Shown here piece by piece: positions 5,723 to 13,070 of a DNA stretch of 16,123 nt. Numbering within the stretch: the stretch's first letter is position 1; each line of letters opens with the position of its first letter. This DNA comes from Pseudomonadota bacterium (GTDB lineage: Bacteria > Pseudomonadota > Alphaproteobacteria > Rhizobiales > Devosiaceae). A model generated the notes under the pieces. The model saw only the letters and a list, made by a program, of their open reading frames with translations. It was not told the origin of the DNA and ran no database searches. Location of the stretch: contig JAEWLC010000063.1 in assembly GCA_023393475.1 (NCBI GenBank), positions 1-16,123 of the forward strand, in the 5' to 3' direction. The translations under genes were made by a program, and so were the position numbers.

Positions 5723-7834
5723 CCGGCGCAGCCGGGGGCGGTCCTCGGCGTCCAGCATTTCGGTGACCTTCTGGGCGCTGATCGGGGGCGAGAACAGGAA
5801 GCCCTGGACCTCGTTGCAGCCCTGGGCCCGCACCGCGTCGAGCTGTTCCTCGGTCTCGATGCCTTCGGCGGTGGTCGACATGCCGAGCGAATGGCCAAGC
5901 CCGATCACCGCCTTGATGATGGCGAGGCTGTCGCCCTTCGACTTCAGGTCGCGCATGAAGGAGCGATCGATCTTGATCTTGTCGAAGGGGAAGCTGCGCA
6001 GGTAGCTCAGCGACGAGTAGCCGGTGCCGAAATCGTCCATCGAGATGCGGACGCCGAGCGCGCGCATCCGATGCAGCGTCTTCAGCGTCGGCTCGTTGTC
6101 CGAGAGCAGCAGCGATTCCGTGATCTCGAGCTCGAGCCGGGCGGGCGACAGGCCGGTCTCGCGCAGCGCGGATTCGATGGTCTCGTAGAGGCGCTTGTTC
6201 TTGAACTGGACCGCCGAGAGATTGACGGCGACGCGTACGTCGGCGGGCCAGGTGGCGGCGGTGCGGCAGGCCTCGCGCAGCACCCACTCGCCGATCTGGA
6301 CGATGAGGCCGGTTTCTTCGGCGACCGGGATGAACTCGGCCGGCGAGACGACGCCGCGATCGCTGTCCCAGCGCAGCAGCGCCTCGAAGCAGGTGATGCG
6401 GTTTTCCTTGAGCCCGACCAGCGGCTGGAAGACGAGGCGGAACTCGCCGCGCGCCAGGGCCAGGCGGAGCCCCGCTTCGATGGTGCGGCGCTTCTGGATG
6501 GCAGCATCCATGCCCGGCTCGAAGAAGTGGTAGGTCGAGCGGCCCTCGTTCTTGGCCCGGTAGAGCGCGAGGTCGGCGTTCTTCATCAGGATTTCGGCGG
6601 TGTCGCCATCCTGCGGCGCCATGGCGATGCCGACAGAGGTGCCGATCACCAGGTGATGGCCGTCGATGGTGAAGGGGTTCGACATCGCCTTGACGATGCG
6701 GTCGGCGATGGCGGCGGCCTCGCCGGGGGCCTCGATGTCGCGCAGCAGGAGGGCGAATTCGTCGCCGCCGAGCCGGGCCAGCATGTCGTCTTCGCGCGTC
6801 GCGCCCCAGAGGCGCGCCGAAACCTGCTGCAGCAGCTTGTCGCCGACGGAATGGCCGAGCGTATCGTTGACCGACTTGAAGTGGTCGAGGTCGATGCAGA
6901 GCACCGCGAGGCGGTCACCGCGCTCGAGCCCGGGCTCTGCCGCTTCCATTTCCTCGAGGAACTGCACGCGGTTCGGGAGCTGCGTCAGCGCATCGTGGCG
7001 CGCGAGGTGGCGGATGCGCTCCTCGTGCTGGCGCTGCTCGGTGATGTCCTCATGCGTCGTGACCCAGCCGCCATCCTTCATCGGATGGTGCTGCATCATG
7101 ATGGTGCGGCCGTTTAGCTCGTGGATGTTCTTGCCGTATTCGCCGCGCGAGATGACCTCGCGGCGCCAGCGGATATAGCCCTCGCGATCGGTGCCGGCCT
7201 GCATGCCCTCGTCGAAGAGGTGGCCGAGGATGTCGTCGAGCTGCGTGCCGGGCTTCAGCAGCTGCTCGGGCAGGTTGTAGATGCGCTGGTAGGGCTGGTT
7301 GCAGATGACGAGGCGGCCCTTTGCATCATACATGCAAAGGCCCTGGCTGATGTTGTTCACCGCCGCGTCGAGCCGGATGTTCTGGCGTTCCAGCTCGCGC
7401 TTCCGCCGCTGGATGATTTCGGAGGAGGCGATCTCCTCGGTGACATCCTCGTGGGTCACCACCCAGCCGAGGCCGGGCGAGAAGACATGCGCGGTCTCGA
7501 TCCAGCGGTCGCCCGAAACGTATTCGCGCACCTTGGCGCGGGCGCCGCCGCGATTGTTCAGCAGTTCGTGCTTGTAGCCATGGAGGAATTCCTCAGGCGT
7601 CTGGTCGGCGTGATTGCCCATTTCAGCCGACAGCCGGACGATCGCCTCGAGCGTCATGCCCTTGCGCACGCGCTTGCGCGGGAAGCCGTAGATGTCGAGA
7701 TAGTGCTGGTTGAACATCACCAGCTTGAACTGCGGGGACCACACGCAGAAGCCATAGGGTACAGACTGCAATGCTGCATCGAGCAGCAGCGCATCCGCGG
7801 CCTTGCGAACGGAATCGACTGCAGGCGCCTTCAC
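5714..7834 (-). CDS. PAS-PAS-GGDEF-EAL cyclic-di-GMP turnover protein
   Basis: A 706-residue cytoplasmic signalling protein without membrane spans. Two PAS sensor domains come first (about 18-135 and 155-268); both end in similar GWVVTHEDVTEE / GWVTTHEDITEQ strands, suggesting internal duplication. The GGDEF domain (about 276-440) has an intact GGDEF at 356-360 and the RxxD inhibitory site (REDD, 347-350) exactly five residues before it. The EAL domain (about 448-700) keeps EALLRW at 484-489, then NLS, ELEITES, DDFGTGYS, KIDRSF and AEGIET, the metal-binding and catalytic set of active phosphodiesterases. Both c-di-GMP synthesis and breakdown are therefore possible. The start is GTG at 7832-7834, with GAGG about 11 nt upstream and the first PAS domain soon after. 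The ligand of the PAS domains is unknown. The stop codon lies in a tandem repeat. Confidence 0.96.
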   Translation of the reverse strand: MKAPAVDSVRKAADALLLDAALQSVPYGFCVWSPQFKLVMFNQHYLDIYGFPRKRVRKGMTLEAIVRLSAEMGNHADQTPEEFLHGYKHELLNNRGGARAKVREYVSGDRWIETAHVFSPGLGWVVTHEDVTEEIASSEIIQRRKRELERQNIRLDAAVNNISQGLCMYDAKGRLVICNQPYQRIYNLPEQLLKPGTQLDDILGHLFDEGMQAGTDREGYIRWRREVISRGEYGKNIHELNGRTIMMQHHPMKDGGWVTTHEDITEQRQHEERIRHLARHDALTQLPNRVQFLEEMEAAEPGLERGDRLAVLCIDLDHFKSVNDTLGHSVGDKLLQQVSARLWGATREDDMLARLGGDEFALLLRDIEAPGEAAAIADRIVKAMSNPFTIDGHHLVIGTSVGIAMAPQDGDTAEILMKNADLALYRAKNEGRSTYHFFEPGMDAAIQKRRTIEAGLRLALARGEFRLVFQPLVGLKENRITCFEALLRWDSDRGVVSPAEFIPVAEETGLIVQIGEWVLREACRTAATWPADVRVAVNLSAVQFKNKRLYETIESALRETGLSPARLELEITESLLLSDNEPTLKTLHRMRALGVRISMDDFGTGYSSLSYLRSFPFDKIKIDRSFMRDLKSKGDSLAIIKAVIGLGHSLGMSTTAEGIETEEQLDAVRAQGCNEVQGFLFSPPISAQKVTEMLDAEDRPRLRRVS

Positions 7835-7969
7835 TTCTGTTCCGGCCTCACGCCCCTAGAACCCAGCGTGGGACGCTAGCGGGCGCGAGTTAAGAACGCT
7901 TTAAGTAGAAGGGGTTGGATTGCGTGTGAGGCTGGATCGGACCGCGGGCTTCGAAGCGCAACCGGAAGA

Positions 7970-8458
7970 CTAAGCCGGCTTCAGCATCACATAGTCATGG
8001 AACTGGTAGGGACCCATCTGAACCGGGACGTGCCTTTCGATCTCGAAGCCCTGCGAACGATAGAAGGCGATGGCCGAGGCGTTGCCGTCGTTGACGTAGA
8101 GAGCCGCCGGCAGGTCGACGCCGAAATGGGCGCGGGCGGTGGCAATCAGCGCCTTGCCGAGACCATGGCCGCGGGCGTCGGAGAGCAGGTAGAGCTTCTT
8201 GATCCAGACCCGGCCGTCGGCGCGATAGGCGGAGGCGAAGCCGAGATCGATGCCGTCCGCCGTCGCCAGCCAGTACTGGTGATGGCGCTCCGAGATGTCG
8301 GCGGCGAGTGTCCCGAGGTCGTAGATTTCCTCCAGCATGCCCGGAATGCGGTCGGCGGGCAGGATACCGGCAAAGGCCTCGGGCCAGATACGGTTCGCGA
8401 GATCGGCGACGCGGTGCAGGTCGCCCTGGTCGATGGGCATGATGGTTGGCGTGGACAT
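7970..8458 (-). CDS. GNAT-family N-acetyltransferase
   Basis: A 162-residue GNAT acetyltransferase, different from the one near yggT. The acetyl-CoA site is visible as WIKKLYLLSDARGHGLGKAL, with the ARGHGLG loop at about 95-101. It is followed by ALYVNDGNASAIAFYRSQGFE, a typical motif B with the catalytic-region Asn and Tyr, and a C-terminal strand HDYVMLKP. The KLYLL..ARGHGLG..N..N..A..FY..GF layout resembles acetyltransferases acting on small amines or on protein N-termini, but the substrate is not deducible. The ATG at 8456-8458 gives the expected N-terminus. It is divergent from the LysE-type exporter with 86 bp between them, so the two could share a control region. Confidence 0.93.
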   Translation of the reverse strand: MSTPTIMPIDQGDLHRVADLANRIWPEAFAGILPADRIPGMLEEIYDLGTLAADISERHHQYWLATADGIDLGFASAYRADGRVWIKKLYLLSDARGHGLGKALIATARAHFGVDLPAALYVNDGNASAIAFYRSQGFEIERHVPVQMGPYQFHDYVMLKPA

Positions 8459-8488
8459 GCCCCGTTGTCGCGCGGCTGCGATGGCACT

Positions 8489-8503
8489 GGCAAGCGCGTT
8501 GCC
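8489..8503. promoter_or_regulatory. Inverted repeat in the divergent GNAT/lysE-type intergenic region
   Basis: GGCAA, five bases, TTGCC (8489-8503) lies midway between two divergent starts. A second pair, TGGCAC (8482-8487) and GTGCCA (8533-8538), flanks it. This placement suits an operator for a regulator of both genes, but arms this short can arise by chance. No clear -35/-10 pair was seen here. Confidence 0.22.
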
Positions 8504-8544
8504 GCCGTGTCAAAGACGGGAACGCGCAACTGGTGCCACTTCCA

Positions 8545-9192
8545 ATGCCCGCATTCGTCCCAGACCTCACCGTCATCCTCGCCTTCTCGCTGGCCGGCGT
8601 CATTCTTGCCATCACCCCCGGACCGGACATGGCGCTGCAGCTCAGCCGCGCCATCAACTACGGCCGGGCACACGGTCTTGCCTGCGCTGCCGGGGCGATG
8701 ACGGGCGTGCTGGTGCATACGACGCTCGCCGCACTCGGCATCTCGGTGCTGATCGTTGCGGCACCGGCATTGTTCATGGTGCTGAAGGTTGCGGGCGCGG
8801 TGTACCTGCTGTGGCTCGCCTGGCAGGCCATCACGGCAGGGGGCGGACTGCGGATCGCGGCGGCGGGCAAGAAGATGCCGACCCTGAGGCAGAGCTACAT
8901 GACCGGGGTGGGCATCAACCTCCTCAACCCCAAGGTGGTGCTGTTCTTCGTGACCTTCCTGCCGCAGTTCGTCGACGCGCATGATCCGTTCGCGAGCCAG
9001 AAGCTGTTCTTCCTTGGCGCCGAGTTCATCATCATCTCGATTCCGCTGGCGGTGCTGACCGTCTTTGCCGCCGACTGGATCGCGGCGGCGTTCAAGAAGA
9101 CCAAGTGGGTGGAGAAAGCGCTGAACTGGAGTTTTGCGGGCATCTTCACGGCATTCGCTGCGACCATCCTCACCGCGCAGGCGAGACACTGA
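8545..9192 (+). CDS. LysE/RhtB-family amino-acid or metabolite exporter
   Basis: A 215-residue inner-membrane exporter of the LysE superfamily, RhtB branch, which removes amino acids such as homoserine, threonine or other small metabolites by proton exchange. About six hydrophobic spans are visible. The family hallmark ITPGPDMAL is at about 22-30 and GINLLNPKVVLFFVTFLPQFV in the middle, with the conserved Asn-Pro-Lys. The start ATG (8545-8547) is chosen because it places the first hydrophobic span at the usual distance; an upstream in-frame ATG would add 33 residues (Arg/Trp-rich) unlike the family. No good Shine-Dalgarno is seen; a GTG four codons earlier is an alternative. The stop directly abuts the rlmJ ATG, so the two genes are probably co-transcribed. 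The substrate is not deducible. Confidence 0.93.
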   Translation: MPAFVPDLTVILAFSLAGVILAITPGPDMALQLSRAINYGRAHGLACAAGAMTGVLVHTTLAALGISVLIVAAPALFMVLKVAGAVYLLWLAWQAITAGGGLRIAAAGKKMPTLRQSYMTGVGINLLNPKVVLFFVTFLPQFVDAHDPFASQKLFFLGAEFIIISIPLAVLTVFAADWIAAAFKKTKWVEKALNWSFAGIFTAFAATILTAQARH

Positions 9193-10053
9193 ATGAACTA
9201 CTCCCACGCCTTCCATGCCGGAAACTTCGCCGATGTGATGAAGCACATCGTGCTGACCCGTCTGGTCGAGTACCTGAAGAAGAAGGATTCCGCCTTCCGG
9301 GTGATCGATACCCATGCCGGGATCGGGCGCTACGACCTCACCGGCGAGATCGCCAAGCGGTCGCCGGAATGGGTCGACGGGGTGGGGCGGCTGCTCAAGA
9401 CGCCATTACCGCAGAAGGCGCAGCCGCTGGTCGAGCCGTATCTCGATGTCATCCGCGAGCTGAACCCCGAAGGTGGCGTCGCCACCTATCCGGGTTCACC
9501 GCTCCTCGTGCGCAAGCTGTTCCGTTCGCAGGACCGGCTGTCGGCGCTGGAACTGCACCCGGAATATACCAAGCGCCTCGGCGCCCTGTTCGAGGGCGAC
9601 GTGCAGGTGCGGGTGATCAACCTTGATGGCTGGCTGGCGCTGAACGCCCACGTGCCGCCCAAGGAGAAGCGCGGGCTGGTGCTGGTCGATCCGCCCTTCG
9701 AGCAGGCCGGCGAGTTCGAGCGGCTGGTCGACGGGCTCGTGCGCGCCCACCGGCGCTGGACGGGCGGCATCTATGCGCTCTGGTACCCGATCAAGGACCG
9801 CGCCGCCGTAAAGGATTTCCGCGAGAGCCTGAAGGCGTCGGGCATCCCGAAGATCCTCGACGTCGCCTTCGAGGTCCGCCGTCCCTCGCGCGAGGCGCGC
9901 TTCGACGGCAGCGGGCTCGTCGTCGTCAACCCGCCCTTCGTCTTCGAGAAGGAGATGCGCGTCATCCTTGCCGAGCTTCACAAGGCGCTCGCCGAGGAGC
10001 CGCAGGCGCGCTGGTCGCTGGACTGGCTGGCGGGGGAGGCCGCGCCCGCTTGA
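9193..10053 (+). CDS. rlmJ: 23S rRNA (adenine-N6)-methyltransferase RlmJ
   Basis: A 286-residue methyltransferase that, in E. coli, makes m6A2030 in 23S rRNA using S-adenosylmethionine. The N-terminal signature NYSHAFHAGNFADVMKH (2-18) matches the RlmJ family closely and supports the ATG that directly follows the lysE-type stop. The SAM-binding region includes VIDTHAGIGRYDL (38-49), and the catalytic N6-adenine methylase tetrapeptide is DPPF (166-169, in VLVDPPFEQAGEF), with Phe in place of the Tyr of E. coli DPPYE. Length matches the family (about 280). The E. coli homologue was first studied as YhiR/ComJ, needed for use of extracellular DNA as a nutrient. It is second in a run with an exporter before it and a secreted protein and RNase T2 after it. 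Confidence 0.95.
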   Translation: MNYSHAFHAGNFADVMKHIVLTRLVEYLKKKDSAFRVIDTHAGIGRYDLTGEIAKRSPEWVDGVGRLLKTPLPQKAQPLVEPYLDVIRELNPEGGVATYPGSPLLVRKLFRSQDRLSALELHPEYTKRLGALFEGDVQVRVINLDGWLALNAHVPPKEKRGLVLVDPPFEQAGEFERLVDGLVRAHRRWTGGIYALWYPIKDRAAVKDFRESLKASGIPKILDVAFEVRRPSREARFDGSGLVVVNPPFVFEKEMRVILAELHKALAEEPQARWSLDWLAGEAAPA

Positions 10054-10115
10054 CCGCGCCCTTCGCAGAAACGATTATGCGCAAGGCTCAACGCCAAAGC
10101 CCAGGAGAGGCTCAC

Positions 10116-10571
10116 ATGCACCGCTTCGCCCGCCGCGTCACCCGTCCCGTTCTCGCCGCGCTGCTTGGCCTCGCGGCCGCCGTCGGGGTTACGCCCGCCG
10201 TCCAGGCGGCCGACCTCGGCGTCTATTCCGGCTACAGCGATTCGGGCGCCTGTTCGCAAAGCTGGGTGCTCGGCAGGATCACCAGCCGCTTCGCCTACCA
10301 GGTCCGCCATGTGCCGAACCTGCCGCTGGTGGCGATCAGCGATTTCCAGAACATCCGCGAGAACCGCTATCTGCCCGCGCAGGAAAACTGGCCGATCGGC
10401 CGCACCTATTGCGGCGCGCAGGTCATCCTCTCCGACGGCAATGCCCGCAATATCTGGTACCTGATCGAGGAAGGCCAGGGCTTTGCCGGCGTCGGCAACA
10501 ATGTCGAGTTCTGCGTCTCCGGCTTCGACCGCTGGTTCGTCTACAACGGCGCCTGCCGGGTCCTTCGCTGA
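10116..10571 (+). CDS. Uncharacterised secreted protein with four cysteines
   Basis: I do not recognise a named family. The chosen ATG (10116-10118) has an excellent AGGAGAGG Shine-Dalgarno 5 nt upstream and yields a 151-residue precursor. An Arg-rich start, a hydrophobic core at about 11-27 and VQA at 29-31 form a typical Sec signal peptide. The mature part (about 120 residues) has no further membrane span and four cysteines at 46, 99, 133 and 147, suited to two disulfides in the periplasm or outside. It is rich in aromatics, with stretches such as DLGVYSGYSDSGAC, AISDFQNIRENRYLP, NIWYLIEEGQGFAG and FDRWFVYNGACRV. Earlier in-frame starts (TTG 10050, ATG 10077) would bury the signal peptide. 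It sits 62 nt after rlmJ and 8 nt before the RNase T2 gene, so a link to that enzyme is plausible but unproven. Confidence 0.85.
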   Translation: MHRFARRVTRPVLAALLGLAAAVGVTPAVQAADLGVYSGYSDSGACSQSWVLGRITSRFAYQVRHVPNLPLVAISDFQNIRENRYLPAQENWPIGRTYCGAQVILSDGNARNIWYLIEEGQGFAGVGNNVEFCVSGFDRWFVYNGACRVLR

Positions 10572-10579
10572 TCGCTGGC

Positions 10580-11338
10580 ATGAGGCGGCGGCGGGCCGGG
10601 CTCGCGGCGCTCGCGCTGGTTCTCCTCGCCGGCTGCAGCCAGGAGGCGGAACAACCCTCCGACACAAGGCCGCCGACGCCCATCGCGCAGACCGATGCGC
10701 CGGCCGGACGGTCTGAAAGGCAACCGGCCCCGTCCCGGCTACCGATCGGCCAAGGCTTCGACTTCTACGTGCTGTCGCTCTCCTGGTCGCCGAGCTACTG
10801 CGAAGCGGAAGGCGAGGAGGCGAACCGGCAGCAATGCGCCACGGACCGGCCCTATGCCTTCGTCGTGCACGGGCTCTGGCCGCAATTCGAGCGCGGCTTC
10901 CCCGAGAGATGCCGCACCGACGAGCCGGACGTGTCCAACGCGACGTTGCGCAAACTCTACGACATCATGCCGTCCGCCGGCCTCATCCGCCACCAGTGGC
11001 GAAAGCACGGCTCCTGCGCGGGTCTCGACCAGGACGACTATTTCGCGGTGCTGCGCGCCGCCCGCGAGACGGTCAGCATTCCCCCGGAATTCCGCCGTCT
11101 CGACGCCTACAGGACGCTCGATCCTGATGATGCCGAGAGAGCCTTTCTGAAGGCCAATCCGTCGCTTCCGGGCGATGCCGTCGCCGTCACCTGCGACCGG
11201 CGCTATCTGCGCGAGGTCCGCATCTGCATGACCAAGGATCTGGAGTTCCGCTCCTGTCCGGAGGTCGACCGGCGCGACTGCCGGCTTTCCAAGGTCGTCA
11301 TGCCGCCGGTGCGGGCAGGCAAGGGGCGGGGCGGATAG
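10580..11338 (+). CDS. RNase T2-family ribonuclease, predicted lipoprotein
   Basis: A 252-residue endoribonuclease of the T2 family, which cuts RNA through a 2',3'-cyclic phosphate. Residues 1-19 form a lipoprotein signal (four Arg, hydrophobic core, LAGC lipobox at 16-19) with Ser at +2, so it is probably lipid-anchored in the outer membrane facing the periplasm. A Pro/Ser/Thr-rich linker (20-55) precedes the catalytic domain. Active-site motif I is FVVHGLWPQ (His97) and motif II is HQWRKHGSC (138-146, His143), where Gln139 replaces the usual Glu. Cysteines at 74, 86, 111, 146 and later positions suit disulfides. The ATG lies 8 nt after the previous gene, with no strong Shine-Dalgarno, so translation may depend on coupling. 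Family assignment is firm; activity and location are inferred. Confidence 0.93.
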   Translation: MRRRRAGLAALALVLLAGCSQEAEQPSDTRPPTPIAQTDAPAGRSERQPAPSRLPIGQGFDFYVLSLSWSPSYCEAEGEEANRQQCATDRPYAFVVHGLWPQFERGFPERCRTDEPDVSNATLRKLYDIMPSAGLIRHQWRKHGSCAGLDQDDYFAVLRAARETVSIPPEFRRLDAYRTLDPDDAERAFLKANPSLPGDAVAVTCDRRYLREVRICMTKDLEFRSCPEVDRRDCRLSKVVMPPVRAGKGRGG

Positions 11339-11342
11339 TTGC

Positions 11343-11389
11343 CTGGCGGATAGATTCTCCGCGGCTGGCCTTTGCCTGTTGTCCGCCAG
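11343..11389. repeat. Inverted repeat downstream of the RNase T2 gene
   Basis: CTGGCGGA (11343-11350) and TCCGCCAG (11382-11389) are perfect 8-bp complements around 31 bases; the stem could extend to 11 bp in RNA with G-U pairs. Bases GGCGGATAG also occur twice, at 11330-11338 (holding the RNase T2 stop) and 11345-11353. No T-run follows, so this is not a classic terminator. Confidence 0.35.
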
Positions 11390-11433
11390 TGCTTAACGTC
11401 CGCGCCGTCGCAAACCATTCTCTGGAAAGTCAG

Positions 11434-12030
11434 ATGGCAAAAGTCCTCGTCGCGCCCGCTTCGCCCTACAGCTGCAAGGTCCGCATGGCGGCGGCCTATC
11501 TGGATATTCCGCTGGAAGCGGTCCTGGTGGAGACGTCGAGGCCGACGGAAGAATTCCTCAAGGCCAACCCGCTCGGCAAGATTCCGGTGCTGATCGCCGA
11601 TGACGGCGAGACGATCTTCGACAGCCGGGCGATCACGCAGTATTTGAACCGGCAGTCCGGTAATAAGCTCTTCCCGCGCAATCCGGCCAAGCGCACCGAT
11701 GCCGAGCGGCTCGAGGCATTGGCGGACGGCATCGCGGATTGCGCGCTGGCCCATGTCTACGAGCGCCGTTCGCGGCCGGAGGAGATCGTCCATCTGCCCT
11801 GGCTCGACAAGCAGTGGGGCAAGGTGACGAATGCGCTCGATGCGCTCAATGCCAATCCGCCGAAGCTCGGCAAGAAGATCACCGGAGGGCAGATCGCGCT
11901 GCGCGCGGTGCTCGGCTATCTGGACCTTCGCTTTGCCGGAAAGTGGGAGAAGGGCAGGAGCCGGCTGAAGCGCTGGGCCGCCCGCTTCGACGAGAAATTC
12001 CCGGAACTGAAGGCCTTGCTGCCGGCCTGA
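11434..12030 (+). CDS. Glutathione S-transferase family protein (YibF-like)
   Basis: A 198-residue cytosolic GST. The N-terminal thioredoxin-fold half (about 1-78) has SPYSCKVRMAA near the active site (Ser/Cys at about 11-14), cis-proline motif NPLGKIPVLI, and the glutathione-binding FDSRAITQYL. The helical C-terminal half starts with DAERLEALADGIADCALAHVYERR, a stretch much like E. coli YibF. A glutathione-conjugating or disulfide-related detoxifying role is inferred; the substrate is unknown. The ATG at 11434-11436 follows GGAAAG with 4-nt spacing; an earlier in-frame ATG at 11389 would add 15 residues ahead of the first beta strand and was not used. It lies 95 nt after the RNase T2 gene and ends before a strong terminator. 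Confidence 0.92.
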   Translation: MAKVLVAPASPYSCKVRMAAAYLDIPLEAVLVETSRPTEEFLKANPLGKIPVLIADDGETIFDSRAITQYLNRQSGNKLFPRNPAKRTDAERLEALADGIADCALAHVYERRSRPEEIVHLPWLDKQWGKVTNALDALNANPPKLGKKITGGQIALRAVLGYLDLRFAGKWEKGRSRLKRWAARFDEKFPELKALLPA

Positions 12031-12054
12031 TCGACACGGCGCCACCGCCAAAAC

Positions 12055-12081
12055 AAAACCGGGCGCCGAAGCGCCCGGTTT
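12055..12081. terminator. Bidirectional rho-independent terminator
   Basis: AACCGGGCGC (12057-12066), tetraloop CGAA, GCGCCCGGTT (12071-12080) form a perfect 10-bp stem. On the minus strand it is followed by TTTTGTTTTGG, a strong T-run suited to ending the Omp gene; on the plus strand by a short TTT suited to the GST gene. It lies between the two convergent genes. Confidence 0.88.
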
Positions 12082-12102
12082 GCCGTAAGAGGATTGTACC
12101 GA

Positions 12103-12777
12103 TCAGAACTTCATGCCGAGGCCGAAGGTGACACGGTGGTCCTTGTCATCGACGTCGGCCGATCCGCCGGCGGTCGTGAAGGTATCGCTGCCGAAGTCGG
12201 TGTAGCGATACTCGACGCGGCCGAACACGCGCTCGGTGACCATGATGTCGGCACCGGCGCCGGCCGTCCAGCCGATCATCGTGTTGCTGTCGCTGACGCC
12301 GCCGCCCGAGACCTCAAGGTCCTTGGCTGCGCCACCGGCGGTGGCATAGAGCAGGACGTTCGGCGACACGACATAACCGAGACGCGCGCGCAGCGAGCCT
12401 TCGACCCCGGACTCGGAGGTCAGGCCGGCATTGCTGCCTTCTTCCCAGCTATAGCCGATGTCGGCTTCCGCGCCGGCTACGATGTTGCCGGACTGCCAGT
12501 TGTAACCGGCGAAACCGCCGAGCAAGAAGCCATCGGTGCCGATCGTGTTCGTTCCGATCGGCGCGTCGACTTCGGTTTCACCGGAGAAGCCGTAGCCCAG
12601 CGAAACACCGGCATACGGGCCAGACCAGGTGTTGAGCGGCGGCTCTTCCATCGGGACGGCGGGCGCCGGCGGCGCTTCCATCACGACGTCTGCCGCGAAC
12701 GCAGGGACAGTGCCGAGAAGGGCCACCAGCCCAAGCGCCGCCACGGCCGGCCGAGCGATTTTGACGTTGTTCTTCAT
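12103..12777 (-). CDS. Outer-membrane beta-barrel protein, Omp25/Omp31 family
   Basis: A 224-residue outer-membrane protein of the small eight-strand barrel family (OmpA-like barrel, Omp25/Omp31 of rhizobia and Brucella). A Sec signal peptide with basic start, hydrophobic core and AFA (26-28) gives cleavage before Ala29. A Pro/Glu-rich stretch follows (31-48), then the family's first strand WSGPYAGVSLGYGFSG at 51-66. Alternating hydrophobic strands continue, for example VAGAEADIGYSW, SLRARLGYVVSPNVLLYATAGGAA and VFGRVEYRYTDFG, ending in HRVTFGLGMKF with the terminal Phe used by the BAM assembly machinery. The ATG (12775-12777) has GGAG 7 nt upstream (complement of 12785-12788). It is transcribed alone and ends at a strong hairpin. 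Role is likely envelope stability or host/surface interaction; not determined here. Confidence 0.94.
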   Translation of the reverse strand: MKNNVKIARPAVAALGLVALLGTVPAFAADVVMEAPPAPAVPMEEPPLNTWSGPYAGVSLGYGFSGETEVDAPIGTNTIGTDGFLLGGFAGYNWQSGNIVAGAEADIGYSWEEGSNAGLTSESGVEGSLRARLGYVVSPNVLLYATAGGAAKDLEVSGGGVSDSNTMIGWTAGAGADIMVTERVFGRVEYRYTDFGSDTFTTAGGSADVDDKDHRVTFGLGMKF

Positions 12778-13000
12778 TGTTTACTCCATGACCACGAGAC
12801 ACGTGGGTTCGATAAGCTGTCCCGACCCGCCGGGGGGAAGAACGGACCGGTCGCCTGACGGTTCCGAATGTCATGCCGAAATGTGGCCCGAACGAACCTG
12901 AAATGGGGTCTTTGGCCGGCGCCAATGAGGCTGAACCTTGACGTGTCCTTCTCGCAACAGCCTGTGTCAGGAGAGTTCGTGCCCTGATGCCGCAGGCCGC

Positions 13001-13029
13001 TTGGTGCAAGGCGTTGCGCACTCTATATC
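13001..13029 (+). promoter_or_regulatory. Predicted sigma70-type promoter of the SDR-uvrC operon
   Basis: TTGGTG (13001-13006), a 17-nt spacer and TATATC (13024-13029) resemble a housekeeping promoter. The transcript would start near 13036 and carry a leader of about 140 nt before the SDR start. Confidence 0.38.
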
Positions 13030-13046
13030 AGCCTGGCCTGTGGCAG

Positions 13047-13070
13047 CGCGCCGCAGCCCTTGACGGCGCG
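13047..13070 (+). other. Hairpin in the SDR leader
   Basis: CGCGCCG (13047-13053) and CGGCGCG (13064-13070) make a perfect 7-bp stem with a 10-nt loop, followed by ATTTC. It resembles a weak terminator or attenuator inside the predicted leader; no leader peptide or known riboswitch was recognised. Confidence 0.3.

Noticed and set aside
5672..7117. 481-codon open frame on the plus strand
   Set aside because: It is antisense to the GGDEF-EAL gene, whose catalytic motifs are complete.
9968..10579. In-frame upstream extension of the RNase T2 gene to 456 codons
   Set aside because: The extra part overlaps rlmJ and the secreted-protein gene and is Arg/Pro-rich. The lipoprotein signal at 10580 fixes the start.
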